Source: JAJZNI01 sp035624785 (GTDB taxonomy: Bacteria > Chloroflexota > Dormibacteria > Aeolococcales > Aeolococcaceae). From it: 64,000 nt of DNA. Under the pieces are notes generated by a model that was not told the origin of the DNA, made no database searches, and was given only the letters and a program-made list of their open reading frames with translations. Positions 1 to 8,259 of the stretch are shown here, in pieces (the first letter of the stretch is position 1; every line of letters starts with the position of its first letter). The translations under genes and the position numbers were made by a program. The DNA is taken from the NCBI GenBank assembly GCA_035624785.1, contig DASPQV010000023.1:9299-73298 (forward strand). The letters run 5' to 3'.

Positions 1-1
1 C

Positions 2-37
2 CTGGTGGTTCTCCGCCTGGTGGCGCCGGCCCGCTGA
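2..37 (+). CDS. possible 3' end of an upstream gene (partial)
   Basis: One frame is open from the window edge to a TGA at 35-37 and reads as a short hydrophobic tail, LVVLRLVAPAR. It ends 18 bases before the DedA start on the same strand, so it could be the last codons of a membrane protein that begins outside the window. It is too short to identify. Confidence 0.3.
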   Translation: MVVLRLVAPAR

Positions 38-55
38 GCGCGGCGCGGCGCGGCT

Positions 56-739
56 ATGGTTCCCGCTGTGCTCCTCGGGTCACTCACCGACTTCGCCTCG
101 GGATTCGTGCAGCACTGGGGATACCTGGCAGTGTTCCTGGTCGCCGGCCTGGAGAGCCTGTGCATCCCCTTCCTTCCCGGCGAGACGGCGCTGCTGACCG
201 CGGCCGTCCTGGCGGGTACGACCCATCAGCTCGCCATCGCCGGGGTGATCGCGGCCGGTGCCCTGGGCCCTATCGTGGGCGGGAGCCTCGGCTTTGGGAT
301 CGGCTGGTGGGGTGGCTATCGGCTGGTGGTGCGCTACGGCGACCGGGTCCGGCTGGGCCAGCCGCAGGTGAAGATCGCTCGCTACCTGTTCCGCCGCCAC
401 GGCGGCAAGGTGGTGTTCCTCGGCCGCTTCGTGCTCGTCTTGCGCAGCTTCGCGGGACTCCTGGCCGGGGCCAGCCGGATGCCGCCGCCTGCCTTCCTCG
501 GCTACAACGCGGCCGGGAGCCTGGTTTGGGCGGTCGCCTACGGCCTCGCCGCCTACGCGGCATCCAGCGCCTTCCAGGCGCTGAGCGGATGGCTCGCGAT
601 CGGCTTCGGGATCGTCGCGGTGGTGATCGTGGTGCTGGCGGTGGTGGCAATACGCCGCCAGGAGCGCCGGCTCGAGGCGGTCGCAGAGCGAGAGTTCCCC
701 GGCCCGCTGGAGGGGTACCCGGGGGGCGCCCCCCTCTGA
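56..739 (+). CDS. DedA family membrane protein
   Basis: This 227-residue protein is probably an inner-membrane DedA/SNARE-associated (VTT) family member. The family is linked to lipid carrier recycling and membrane homeostasis. The N-terminal half has the family-like run GLESLCIPFLPGETALLTAA, with a proline and an acidic residue in a re-entrant hydrophobic region. A glycine-rich stretch (GGSLGFGIGWWGGYRLV) follows, and then the GRFVLVLRSFAGLLAGASRM motif typical of DedA, with its conserved arginines. A C-terminal membrane segment lies near residues 178-200 and is followed by a charged tail. The length is normal for the family. The ATG at 56 is the first start. Its 3' end carries a GC palindrome at 721-734. 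The substrate cannot be told from sequence. Confidence 0.85.
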   Translation: MVPAVLLGSLTDFASGFVQHWGYLAVFLVAGLESLCIPFLPGETALLTAAVLAGTTHQLAIAGVIAAGALGPIVGGSLGFGIGWWGGYRLVVRYGDRVRLGQPQVKIARYLFRRHGGKVVFLGRFVLVLRSFAGLLAGASRMPPPAFLGYNAAGSLVWAVAYGLAAYAASSAFQALSGWLAIGFGIVAVVIVVLAVVAIRRQERRLEAVAEREFPGPLEGYPGGAPL

Positions 740-869
740 CGGCGCGATCCGAGACCCGCGCCACCTCCGCGGCTCTTGATCGGAGGAGGACGGGCCGCGC
801 GGCGGCGAGATCGACTCGCGGGCCGGGCCTGTTTCCGCCGGTTCGCCGGGCGACGCGGCGGCTGGCCCG

Positions 870-875
870 TATACT
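870..875 (+). promoter_or_regulatory. -10 box of a leaderless promoter for the ABC exporter
   Basis: TATACT lies 9 bases upstream of the ATG at 885, which would put the transcription start at or next to the start codon. The same CCCGTATACT string, with the same 9-base gap, precedes glmU at 20128. No clear -35 is visible. Confidence 0.6.
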
Positions 876-884
876 GCCGCGGCG

Positions 885-1898
885 ATGCCCTCCACCGGGG
901 TCCCCGTCATCCAGACGCGGGGGCTGACCAAGCGTTACGGATCGGGCGTCCTCGCCGTCGACCGCCTCGACCTCGCCGTGGAGCGCGGCGAGGTCCACGG
1001 GTTCCTGGGCCCCAACGGCGCCGGCAAGACCACCACCCTGCGCATGCTCCTGGGCTTGATCCGGCCGACCGCGGGCACCGCCAGCGTGGCGGGCCATCCG
1101 GCCGGCGATCCGCGCGCGCTGGCTCGGGTGGGGAGCATGGTCGAGGACGCGGTCTTCTACCCTCATCTCTCGGGCCGCGACAACCTTCGGGTGGTCGCCC
1201 GATGCTGCGGCCTGGACGAAGCGGCGGTGGAGCGCGGCCTGCGGTGGGTCGGCCTCGAGCCGGCGGCGCACTACCGGTTCAAGGCGTACTCCACCGGGAT
1301 GAGGCAGCGCCTCGGCCTCGCCGCCGCCCTGATCAAGGATCCCGAGGTCCTCATCCTCGACGAGCCCAGCAACGGCCTCGACCCGGAGGGGATGGTCTGG
1401 CTCCGCCAGCTGCTGCGCGGCTTCGCCCAGGAGCGGGCCGTGCTGATCAGCAGCCACCTCCTGGCCGAGGCGGAGCAGGTCTGCGACCGGGTCGCCATCA
1501 TCCAGTCCGGCCGGCTCATCCACGACGGCCCGGTGAGCAGCCTGCGCTCCGGCGGGACCCGCCTGGAGGTGGAGGCCGCGCCCCTCGAGGCCGCCGCCCT
1601 GGTGGTGGAGCGGATGCTCGGACCGGCGGCGGTCAGCCTTGAGGAGGGCCGCCTGCTGGTGGCGGTGGCTTCCGAGCGGGCCGCTGAGATCAACCGCGCC
1701 CTGGTGATGGCCGGCGTCGAGGTGAGCGGGCTGCAGCGGCGCGGAGCCAGCCTGGAGGAGGCGTTCCTCCGCCTCACCGCCGAAACCGCCGCCGCGCCCC
1801 CCCAGGGTGCACCGGGGGGCGCCGAGCCCCCGGGGGGCGGTCCGGCGGGCGCGGAGCCCGGGGCGAAGCCCGCCCCCACTCCTGGGTCCGGCTCGTGA
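885..1898 (+). CDS. ABC exporter ATP-binding protein
   Basis: This is a 337-residue ATPase of an ABC-2 type exporter. It has a Walker A motif (GPNGAGKTT, about residues 43-51), the signature YSTGMRQRLGLA, a Walker B run LILDEPSNGLD, and an H-loop SSHLLAEA. The last 40 residues or so after the nucleotide-binding domain are a low-complexity Gly/Pro/Ala tail that should not be catalytic. The stop codon overlaps the GTG start of the permease (GTGA), so the two are translationally coupled. The subfamily resembles the bacitracin/daunorubicin-resistance and gliding-type ATPases. The cargo is unknown. The ATG at 885 is preceded by a -10 box and not by a Shine-Dalgarno site, so the mRNA is probably leaderless. 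Confidence 0.9.
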   Translation: MPSTGVPVIQTRGLTKRYGSGVLAVDRLDLAVERGEVHGFLGPNGAGKTTTLRMLLGLIRPTAGTASVAGHPAGDPRALARVGSMVEDAVFYPHLSGRDNLRVVARCCGLDEAAVERGLRWVGLEPAAHYRFKAYSTGMRQRLGLAAALIKDPEVLILDEPSNGLDPEGMVWLRQLLRGFAQERAVLISSHLLAEAEQVCDRVAIIQSGRLIHDGPVSSLRSGGTRLEVEAAPLEAAALVVERMLGPAAVSLEEGRLLVAVASERAAEINRALVMAGVEVSGLQRRGASLEEAFLRLTAETAAAPPQGAPGGAEPPGGGPAGAEPGAKPAPTPGSGS

Positions 1899-2800
1899 CG
1901 GCCCCCACCCATGCCGCCGCTGCCGCTCCGGCGGCACGTCGCGACCCCGGCTGGGCGGGGTGGTTGCGCGGCTGCCTCGGGGCGGAGTGGCTCAAGCTCC
2001 GCCGGCGCTACAGCACCTGGATCCTCGGGGTCATCCTGATCCTCTACGTCGGCCCCCTCGAGTACCTGGTGCCCTTCGCGATCGCGAAGGCGGATCCCAA
2101 GGGCTTCCGGGGGATCTCGATCTCCGCGTTCCTCTCGATGCTCTACCCGGCCCACCTGGTGCCCTACGTCTTCCAGTCGCTCTCGGTCAGCATCGGGGCC
2201 GCCCTCATGGTCATCCTGGGCGCTCTCACCGCCAGCGGCGAATACGACTGGCACACCCTGCGCACCCTGCTCACCATGGCGCCCGGGAGGCTGACCAACC
2301 TCGCCGCCAAGCTGATCGTCATGGGCGCCGTGACCCTGGTCCTCGGTGCCCTGGTGCTCGTCGACGCGGCGCTCTGCTCGCTGCTGGTCGCCTCCATCCA
2401 GGGCAACGCGGGCGGATGGCCGGCGGCCGGGGACCTCCTCCGGGGATTCCTCGCAGTCTGGCTGACCCTCAGCATGTGGATGGGTTTCGGCTTCGTGCTC
2501 GGGACCCTGCTCCGCCAGGCCGGTCTGGCCATCGGCATCGGCCTGGTCTATGCCCTGGTGCTGGAGAGCGTGCTGACCGTCCTGCCCAGGAGCGGCGTGG
2601 TCCTGGACTTGCGCCGGTCGCTGCCGGGCGGCAACGCGATCGCGTTGGGCCAGTCCTTCGGGTCCCTGCCCGGGGTCTCCTCGCTGACCTCGCCGCTCGG
2701 GGTCTCCGGCGGGCAGGCCGCCCTGGTGCTGGCCGGCTGGCTTCTCGCCTTCCTGGCCCTCTCCGCCCTGGTGTTCCGGCGGCGCGACGTCACCGGCTGA
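1895..2800 (+). CDS. ABC-2 type exporter permease
   Basis: This 301-residue membrane protein is the permease partner of the preceding ATPase. A basic, amphipathic start (EWLKLRRRYSTW) leads into a first membrane segment near residues 45-65, and about five more hydrophobic segments follow. This is the usual ABC-2 layout of six helices with a large loop before helix 2. The GTG start at 1895 overlaps the upstream stop by four bases. The protein ends in a charged FRRRDVTG tail. It presumably dimerises and exports the same unknown substrate. No regulator is encoded next to the pair. Confidence 0.85.
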   Translation: MTAPTHAAAAAPAARRDPGWAGWLRGCLGAEWLKLRRRYSTWILGVILILYVGPLEYLVPFAIAKADPKGFRGISISAFLSMLYPAHLVPYVFQSLSVSIGAALMVILGALTASGEYDWHTLRTLLTMAPGRLTNLAAKLIVMGAVTLVLGALVLVDAALCSLLVASIQGNAGGWPAAGDLLRGFLAVWLTLSMWMGFGFVLGTLLRQAGLAIGIGLVYALVLESVLTVLPRSGVVLDLRRSLPGGNAIALGQSFGSLPGVSSLTSPLGVSGGQAALVLAGWLLAFLALSALVFRRRDVTG

Positions 2801-2951
2801 TGCCCGGATGGGGCGGGCAGATGGGCCGCTGCGGTCGACGGGCCACCGGTCGCCGGTCTCCCTCGGCGCGTGACAGCGGGGCTGCCGTCCTCTACAGTGC
2901 CGTACGTCACCAGAGACCGGCCGCCGCCGGAGGACCACGAGGAGCGTTCGC

Positions 2952-3614
2952 ATGCCCGGGGTCGTGCCCTTCACCAGCAACATCGAGGACCTCTGCACCC
3001 AGGAGGGCTACCAGTTCGAGTTCCGTTGCATGCGCTGCAACAACGGGTACCGGTCCTCCTTCCACCGCTCGCTGTTCGGCTTCGGGGGCCGGGTCGCCGC
3101 CATCGGCGGGGGCCTTCTCGGCGGCCGGTTCGGTGGCGATATCGAGAGCGCCGGCTGGGACTCGACCTGGCTGATGTCGTCGACCGGCAGCCCGGCCAAG
3201 GACAAGGAGCTGGCCCGGGCCGCCCAGGAGGTCCACGACCACTTCTACCAGTGCAACCGCTGCGGCAAGTGGGTGTGCCGGGAGATCTGCTGGAACGAGG
3301 AGCGCGGCCTCTGCGTCGAGTGCGCCCCCAAGCTGGGCGAGGAGATGGCCTACATGCAGGCGCAGGCCCAGAGGAGCCAGCTGGAGGAGAAGATCCAGGC
3401 CCAGGATCTGACCCAGGGCATCAACTACACCGACCAGGCGACCGGGCTGTGTCCCTCCTGCCACCAGGAGTCGGGCGGCGGCAAGTTCTGCCAGCACTGC
3501 GGCGCGGCGATGGCCGCGGCACCGGCGGCAACCAAGAAGTTCTGCACCAACTGCGGCGGCGAGCTTGTCGGCGGCATCAAGTTCTGCGGTGAGTGCGGGA
3601 CCCCGGCCCCGTAG
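2952..3614 (+). CDS. multi-zinc-ribbon protein of unknown function
   Basis: This 220-residue soluble protein is dominated by Cys pairs. There is a CMRCNNGY knuckle near residue 27, a CNRCGKWVC knuckle near residue 101, CVEC near residue 121, and then two C-terminal zinc ribbons (CPSCHQESGGGKFCQHCG and CTNCGGELVGGIKFCGECG). Between the first and second knuckles is a glycine-rich hydrophobic patch. A coiled-coil-like run (AQAQRSQLEEKIQAQ) precedes the last two ribbons. The start has a GAGGAG Shine-Dalgarno site 8 bases upstream, and TACAGT further up could be the -10. It is directly coupled to the next gene (stop TAG overlapping GTG). The function is not known. Membrane- or ribosome-associated adaptor roles are only guesses. 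Confidence 0.75.
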   Translation: MPGVVPFTSNIEDLCTQEGYQFEFRCMRCNNGYRSSFHRSLFGFGGRVAAIGGGLLGGRFGGDIESAGWDSTWLMSSTGSPAKDKELARAAQEVHDHFYQCNRCGKWVCREICWNEERGLCVECAPKLGEEMAYMQAQAQRSQLEEKIQAQDLTQGINYTDQATGLCPSCHQESGGGKFCQHCGAAMAAAPAATKKFCTNCGGELVGGIKFCGECGTPAP

Positions 3615-5191
3615 TGCACTTCCGGTTCTGCGCCCAGAGCGGCGCCGTGATCGACGAGGGCGAGGGGACGGTTGCCGTCGGGGACGGAACGGTCACCGTC
3701 TCGCCGCAGCTGGGGCAGCCGCTCAGGATCGCCCAGGAGCAGATCACCGAGGTCGGCGAGCCGGTGCCCTTCACCGTCCGGATCGGGCTCAGCGACGGGA
3801 GCTCCGTCGAGCTGTCCCAGCTGGGGCCGCTGCGCACCCAGCTGCTGACCCAGATCGGCGACATCCGGGTGTCCGGTGCCCACAGCGGCCTGGTGACCAT
3901 CGGCTTCGGTGAGCGGCAGCGCTTCCAAGGCTCGGTCGACGGGACCGAGGCCGAGATCAGCCTGTACGACGACGGGCTGGTGGCCATCCCTGCGGGGGGA
4001 CTGCCGGTGCAGGTTCCCTACGCGGTCGTCGAGGACGTGATCACCGACCCCTCCGGATACCGGGTCACCATCTCCAAGGGCGAGCTGGGCGAGGTCACGG
4101 TGCAGCGTCTCGCCCAGATGACCTCTCAGTTCCTGACCCTGTTGCGCCAGCGGGTCACCGGGGCGCGGGGGCGCACCGCCGCCTTCTTCCAAGCGCTGCT
4201 TCCGGGCCTCGGGCCGCTGGCCCAGCGGCAGCTCTCGGGCGGCCTGCGGGACGGCCTCGCCGCCACCCGCCCCGTGATCGATGGGGTCGATCCCAAGCTC
4301 TGGACAACCCTCCTCGACGCCGCCGTGCTCGAGGGGCGCTCCCCGGCGGCCACCGCGGTGCAGAAGCTGGACGAGGTCGCCCTCGGCTTCCACCAGCAGT
4401 CCTCGGTCGAGGTGGAGGCTCAGGGCACCTTCCACACGTCGGAAGCGGCGCCGGTTCAGAGCACCGGTCCCGGACGTGGCCAGGGCGGCTTCGACATGGG
4501 GGCGATGGCGCAGGGGATGACCGGGATGATGATGGGCCAGATGATGGGGGTCCCTCCCCCGGGTGCCGGCGGCGGCGGGCCCATGATCGCGCCCGGTGGC
4601 ATGGGAGCGGCGCCGGCGATGCCCCCGATGGGGATGCCCGGGATGGGAATGATGGGTGGCCCCATGGGGATGGGGGGGATGGGGTTCGGCGCCCCCTTCG
4701 GTGCCTTCGGTGGCCTGCTGGCCATGCGCATGCTCCGCGGGGCGGGCAGCTGGGCATCCGGCGGCGAGCAGCAGGCGCGGAGCATGTTCCGGATGCCGGA
4801 GACGGTCCCGGACCCGGAGGGCTTCGGCAAGCTGGTCCCGGCGCACGCCGACTTCAGCCAGCTGGGGATGACCGGGGACGATCCCACCATCGTGGCTTTC
4901 CTGCTCGGCCGCGCCGCCCCGGGCGCGCTGGTCTACGAGATCCTCAACATCGCCGACCACGCCACCTACGTCTTCCACGACCCGGAGCTGTCGCTTCGCC
5001 AGTTCAACCTCGCCCTGATGCTGACCGGCTTCCACATCCAGGTGCTGGCCGGCGACTTCAGCGGGCTCGGATCGCGCTATGCGGAGGCGGTCCGGCGGAT
5101 GCCCGAGCTCTCCCGCCTCGCCGCGGCGTTCCGGGGACGGGCGATCCACGACGACACCTGGGAGAGCCAGTTCCGCGCCCTCATCGCGTGA
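3614..5191 (+). CDS. Gly/Met-rich protein of unknown function, partner of the zinc-ribbon gene
   Basis: This protein has about 525 residues and I do not recognise it. The N-terminal 180 residues contain two similar beta-rich blocks (LRIAQEQITEVGEPVPFTV and LPVQVPYAVVEDVITDPSG), suggesting tandem PH-like or Tudor-like folds. An alpha-helical block follows. Then comes a striking low-complexity segment from about residue 295 to 380 in which Gly, Met and Pro alternate (GMGMMGGPMGMGGMGF). A compact C-terminal helical domain ends the protein. The chosen GTG overlaps the TAG of the upstream gene by one base. A second GTG at 3593 would add seven residues. The tight coupling says the two proteins act together. 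Gly/Met segments like this occur in chaperone tails and adhesive linkers, but no specific role is supported. Confidence 0.75.
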   Translation: MHFRFCAQSGAVIDEGEGTVAVGDGTVTVSPQLGQPLRIAQEQITEVGEPVPFTVRIGLSDGSSVELSQLGPLRTQLLTQIGDIRVSGAHSGLVTIGFGERQRFQGSVDGTEAEISLYDDGLVAIPAGGLPVQVPYAVVEDVITDPSGYRVTISKGELGEVTVQRLAQMTSQFLTLLRQRVTGARGRTAAFFQALLPGLGPLAQRQLSGGLRDGLAATRPVIDGVDPKLWTTLLDAAVLEGRSPAATAVQKLDEVALGFHQQSSVEVEAQGTFHTSEAAPVQSTGPGRGQGGFDMGAMAQGMTGMMMGQMMGVPPPGAGGGGPMIAPGGMGAAPAMPPMGMPGMGMMGGPMGMGGMGFGAPFGAFGGLLAMRMLRGAGSWASGGEQQARSMFRMPETVPDPEGFGKLVPAHADFSQLGMTGDDPTIVAFLLGRAAPGALVYEILNIADHATYVFHDPELSLRQFNLALMLTGFHIQVLAGDFSGLGSRYAEAVRRMPELSRLAAAFRGRAIHDDTWESQFRALIA

Positions 5192-5339
5192 TCTGAGGCC
5201 GGCCGGCTCGCCCCCGGCTGGTGATTGACGCGCGTGTGCTCATGGGCTCACGGGCTGGCAGGCTGAGCGGCTGCCCCCCTGAGGGCCTTCGGCTCTGGGC
5301 ATCCGACCACCTCCCTCACAGAGTGGGTCGGGAGCGTCG

Positions 5340-6767
5340 ATGAGCACCGAGGAGATGTGGCAATCGGAGCCGTGGGCGCTTCGGCACCCCGGCTCAGGGT
5401 CGGCGCTCCGCACGAGGCTGCGGGCCGGCCTCGCCTCGCCGCGCCTTCCCTTCCTGCTGATCGGCTGGATCGTCCTCTTCACCCTGGGCAGCCTGTTCAT
5501 CGCCAACCCCTTCGTGACCGAGGCGAGCGCGGCGGTCGCCCCGGACTTCTGGAGCTCGATGTACCTGCACGGCCTGCTCACCGCGCTGGTCGGGGTCCTC
5601 GCCCTGGTGGTCTGCCAGGTCTTCGCCGCCGGCTCTCCGGCGGCTCGGGGAGTGATCGCGGGCAGCGCCGTCGTGGCCACGGTGGCCACCGGAATCGGAG
5701 GCGTCTTCGACACCCGGCTCCCCGGCGCCGAGGCGGCCACGTTCACCCAGAACCTGGGATTCCTCGCCCTCGATGCCATGCTGGTGGCCCTGATCGTCGC
5801 CATGGTCGGGGCGATGCAGCGGCGAGGCCGGGCAACCCGCACCCTCGCCTTCTGGACCGCGCTTCCTTCGGTCGCGGCCATGCTGCTCGCGGCTGTGCTC
5901 GGCCACGTGGCCGGCTGGATGATGCAGTTCGGCGCCTGGCCGGGGTTCCTCGCCGATTACCTGCGTGGCCTCGGCATCGACAGCACCACCATGACCGAGA
6001 AGCTGATCGTCGCTCACTCCCGCGAGATGGTGGCCGCGGTCATGTCCCTGCTCGTCGCGCTGGCCGCCCAGCAGTTCGGCGCTCCGCGCCTGGGGAGGGC
6101 CAGCCGCGCTGTGGTGCGTGCCGGACTCCTCACGGTGACGGCGGGGCTGCTTCTCACCGCCGCCGTCTACGTGGCGATGGGCATCACCGCCTGGGAGCCG
6201 CCGGCTCTGTTCCAGCTGGGCGGCGGCAGCAACGGCATCCTGCTCGACCAGCTGGTGCTGGGGCTGACCGTGATGCTGGGCGGGGCGGTGACCCTGGTGG
6301 CCCTCGCCGTCGGGCGCGGCCTCCTCCACCCCCTGCGTCTCGTCGCGGCGTGGTCGTGGCTACTGAGCTTCGCCACCGTGGTGGTGGCCGGGTATGCGAT
6401 CGAGCTCGACGAGACCTACTTCGGCGCCGGCGACCCGGGGGCGGCCGGAGCCCCCAAGGACGCTGTGTTCACCTGGCTCCACCAGGACGTCGGGCTCTTC
6501 CTCCTGCCCGCCCTGGTGCTGGTGATGGTGCTCGCCGAACGCCACCTCGGCCTCCGCCTGGGGCGCCGGGTTGCCTGGCTGGCGGCGGCGGGCGCCTCGG
6601 TCACCTTCGTCGGCGTGATGGTCTGGGTCTTCGTGGATCCCCGGCTCCACGGCGCCGGGTACGCGATCTGCACCACCGGCATCGCGGTGATCGGCCTCGC
6701 GGTGATCGTGGCCGACTGGGCCGGCCTGCGCCGGCCGGCTGAGCCGGCGGCCGCCGAAGAGCGCTGA
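5340..6767 (+). CDS. polytopic membrane protein with intramembrane histidines, function unknown
   Basis: This 475-residue protein has about 11-12 hydrophobic segments after a 40-residue cytoplasmic start. Histidines sit inside or at the edge of several predicted helices: MYLHGLL near residue 77, LGHVAGWM near 187, VAHSREM near 223 and WLHQDVG near 381. That pattern is reminiscent of haem-b-binding oxidase-like proteins, but I do not see a convincing copper-centre motif, so membership of the haem-copper oxidase family is only a possibility. An ABC or permease role is unlikely, as there is no partner. The start is an ATG preceded by GGGAG. The gene stands alone, with about 150 bases on either side. 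Confidence 0.6.
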   Translation: MSTEEMWQSEPWALRHPGSGSALRTRLRAGLASPRLPFLLIGWIVLFTLGSLFIANPFVTEASAAVAPDFWSSMYLHGLLTALVGVLALVVCQVFAAGSPAARGVIAGSAVVATVATGIGGVFDTRLPGAEAATFTQNLGFLALDAMLVALIVAMVGAMQRRGRATRTLAFWTALPSVAAMLLAAVLGHVAGWMMQFGAWPGFLADYLRGLGIDSTTMTEKLIVAHSREMVAAVMSLLVALAAQQFGAPRLGRASRAVVRAGLLTVTAGLLLTAAVYVAMGITAWEPPALFQLGGGSNGILLDQLVLGLTVMLGGAVTLVALAVGRGLLHPLRLVAAWSWLLSFATVVVAGYAIELDETYFGAGDPGAAGAPKDAVFTWLHQDVGLFLLPALVLVMVLAERHLGLRLGRRVAWLAAAGASVTFVGVMVWVFVDPRLHGAGYAICTTGIAVIGLAVIVADWAGLRRPAEPAAAEER

Positions 6768-6904
6768 CCGGCACCATCGGGCTTCTCCCCAGTTGGGGAC
6801 AGGAACGTCCCAAACCCGGTGCAGACCTCAACGACCATCGGCAGCCATCTGGCTGTCGAAACCGGGTCGGGCTTCCGTTCCCCACGCCACTGAGCCGGCG
6901 GCTG

Positions 6905-7339
6905 ATGCTCCTCCAGCTCACCGGGCGCCGCACCGGGCGCACCTTCCTGCAGCCGGTCAGCCATGTCCGGGATCGCGGCACCCTGCTCACCCCGGGTGGG
7001 GGCAACTGGAAGCTGAACCTGGTCGAGGGCCGGCCAGTGCCCGTGCACATCCGCGGGCAGGATCGGACCGCGCGTCCTGAGATCGTCCGGGACCCGGAGG
7101 CGATCGAGCGGCTGCTCAGGATCATGACCCGGGCCAATCCCATGGTCGGCCGGTTCGTCGGCCTGCGCCACGGGCCGGACGGGGGCCTCGATCGGGCGGC
7201 GCTGGAGCGGGCCATCGTCCACTGGTTCGTCGTCGTCCGCTGGCATCTTGCAGGTCCGTCCGGCCGGGCCGCGGTGCGGCGCGAGACCCGCCGATGGCTC
7301 GTTGAGGAAGGGATGGCTCGCAGGTTTGCAGGTTCATGA
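6905..7339 (+). CDS. deazaflavin (F420)-dependent nitroreductase family protein
   Basis: This 144-residue protein matches the split-beta-barrel deazaflavin-dependent nitroreductase (Ddn/DUF385) group. The evidence is the opening LTGRRTGRTFLQPVSHVRDRG, the glycine-rich turn GGGNWKLNL and the following beta strands. Family members use reduced F420 (some bind other flavins) to reduce diverse substrates. The cofD-cofE-cofC genes at 56-58 kb show that the cell can make F420. The reading frame stays open and protein-like upstream of the ATG (it reads PFPTPLSRRL just before it), but no ATG, GTG or TTG is present there. The real N-terminus may therefore be longer than annotated, or the upstream start may have been lost. 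Confidence 0.7.
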   Translation: MLLQLTGRRTGRTFLQPVSHVRDRGTLLTPGGGNWKLNLVEGRPVPVHIRGQDRTARPEIVRDPEAIERLLRIMTRANPMVGRFVGLRHGPDGGLDRAALERAIVHWFVVVRWHLAGPSGRAAVRRETRRWLVEEGMARRFAGS

Positions 7340-7479
7340 CATGATCGACCAGAACGCACAGGTGGGCGCGGCGGGTACTCGATGAGCTCTTCGACAAGGG
7401 CGGCCCGTCGGCGGCGCCGGCCTGATCGCTGAAGCCGGGCTCTCGCCGTCGAGCCCGGCCCGGCCGGGACCCCACCGGC

Positions 7480-8121
7480 TCAGCTCGAGCCCGAGCGCCC
7501 GGCGAGAGCCAGGCTCACCCCCAGACCGACCATGATCGCCCCGCTGCCCCAGCGGAGCCGGCGGAGGAGGCTCGCCGACCGGCCCACCCAGCCGCGGGCG
7601 AAGCTCGCCGCCAGGGCCCACGCGCTGTCGGAGATGAGCGCGATGGCCGCCCAAACCAAGCCCAGGACGAGCATCTGGAGGGGCACGTGACCGAGACGCC
7701 GGTCGACGAACTGGGGAAGCACGGCGGCGAAGAACACGGTCGTCTTCGGGTTGGTGATGCCGACCACGAAGGCCTGGCCGAAGACCCGCAACCAGGAGGT
7801 GCTCCGGGGCGCGCCCTGCTGGTCTGCGGAAGCCGCCCGCCGGCTCCGGATGGTCTGAACCCCCAGGTAGATCAGGTACCCCGCCCCGGCGAGCTTCACC
7901 ACCGTGAAAGCAACGTCGGAGACGGCCACCAGGGTGCCGACCCCGAGGGCGACCGCGACCACCTGGACCAGCTCACCTGCCTGGTTGCCGACCACGGTGA
8001 GCAGGGCCTGGGCACGGGCCAGCGTCATCGACCGGCTGATGATGAAGAGGACGCTGGGCCCGGGGAACAGGATGACGAGGAAGGCCACCCCGGAGAAGGC
8101 CAGTGTCCGGCCTGGGTCCAT
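7480..8121 (-). CDS. LysE/RhtB family amino-acid exporter
   Basis: This 213-residue membrane protein has the LysE/RhtB signature near its start (FPGPSVLFIISRSMTLARAQALL) and the later GITNPKTTVFFAAVLPQF motif. It has about six hydrophobic segments, all typical of efflux carriers for amino acids or their analogues. A longer open frame extends upstream, but the family start is the ATG at 8121. A TATCCT -10 lies 6 bases before it, which suggests a leaderless message. It is transcribed towards the nitroreductase-type gene and divergently from the cupin gene. The substrate is unknown. Leucine, threonine or homoserine are usual for the family. Confidence 0.88.
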   Translation of the reverse strand: MDPGRTLAFSGVAFLVILFPGPSVLFIISRSMTLARAQALLTVVGNQAGELVQVVAVALGVGTLVAVSDVAFTVVKLAGAGYLIYLGVQTIRSRRAASADQQGAPRSTSWLRVFGQAFVVGITNPKTTVFFAAVLPQFVDRRLGHVPLQMLVLGLVWAAIALISDSAWALAASFARGWVGRSASLLRRLRWGSGAIMVGLGVSLALAGRSGSS

Positions 8122-8259
8122 GGCGGAAGGATACCGGCTCGCCCAACCGCACCCGGACCCGCCCGCGAGCAGCGAGGCGGCGTCGCCGCCTCTGCGCCGC
8201 GCTCTGAAGCGAGCTGCTAGCGTCTTTGCAGAGCTGAGGCTGAGATGGGAGAAGCGAGG

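Noticed and set aside
721..734. GGGGGGCGCCCCCC at the end of the DedA gene as a terminator
   Set aside because: It lies within coding sequence, has no loop of useful size and no T-run.
1271..2998. Very long minus-strand open frames, such as 575 codons under the first ABC exporter and several of 300-880 codons elsewhere
   Set aside because: They lie antisense to well-supported genes, have Arg/Gly/Pro/His-rich nonsense composition and no starts or motifs. They are the usual shadow of high GC with strong third-position bias.
5340..6767. A haem-copper oxidase subunit I call for the polytopic membrane protein
   Set aside because: The His pattern is suggestive, but the conserved helix VI-VII motifs and Cu ligands are not evident, so it is left as unknown.
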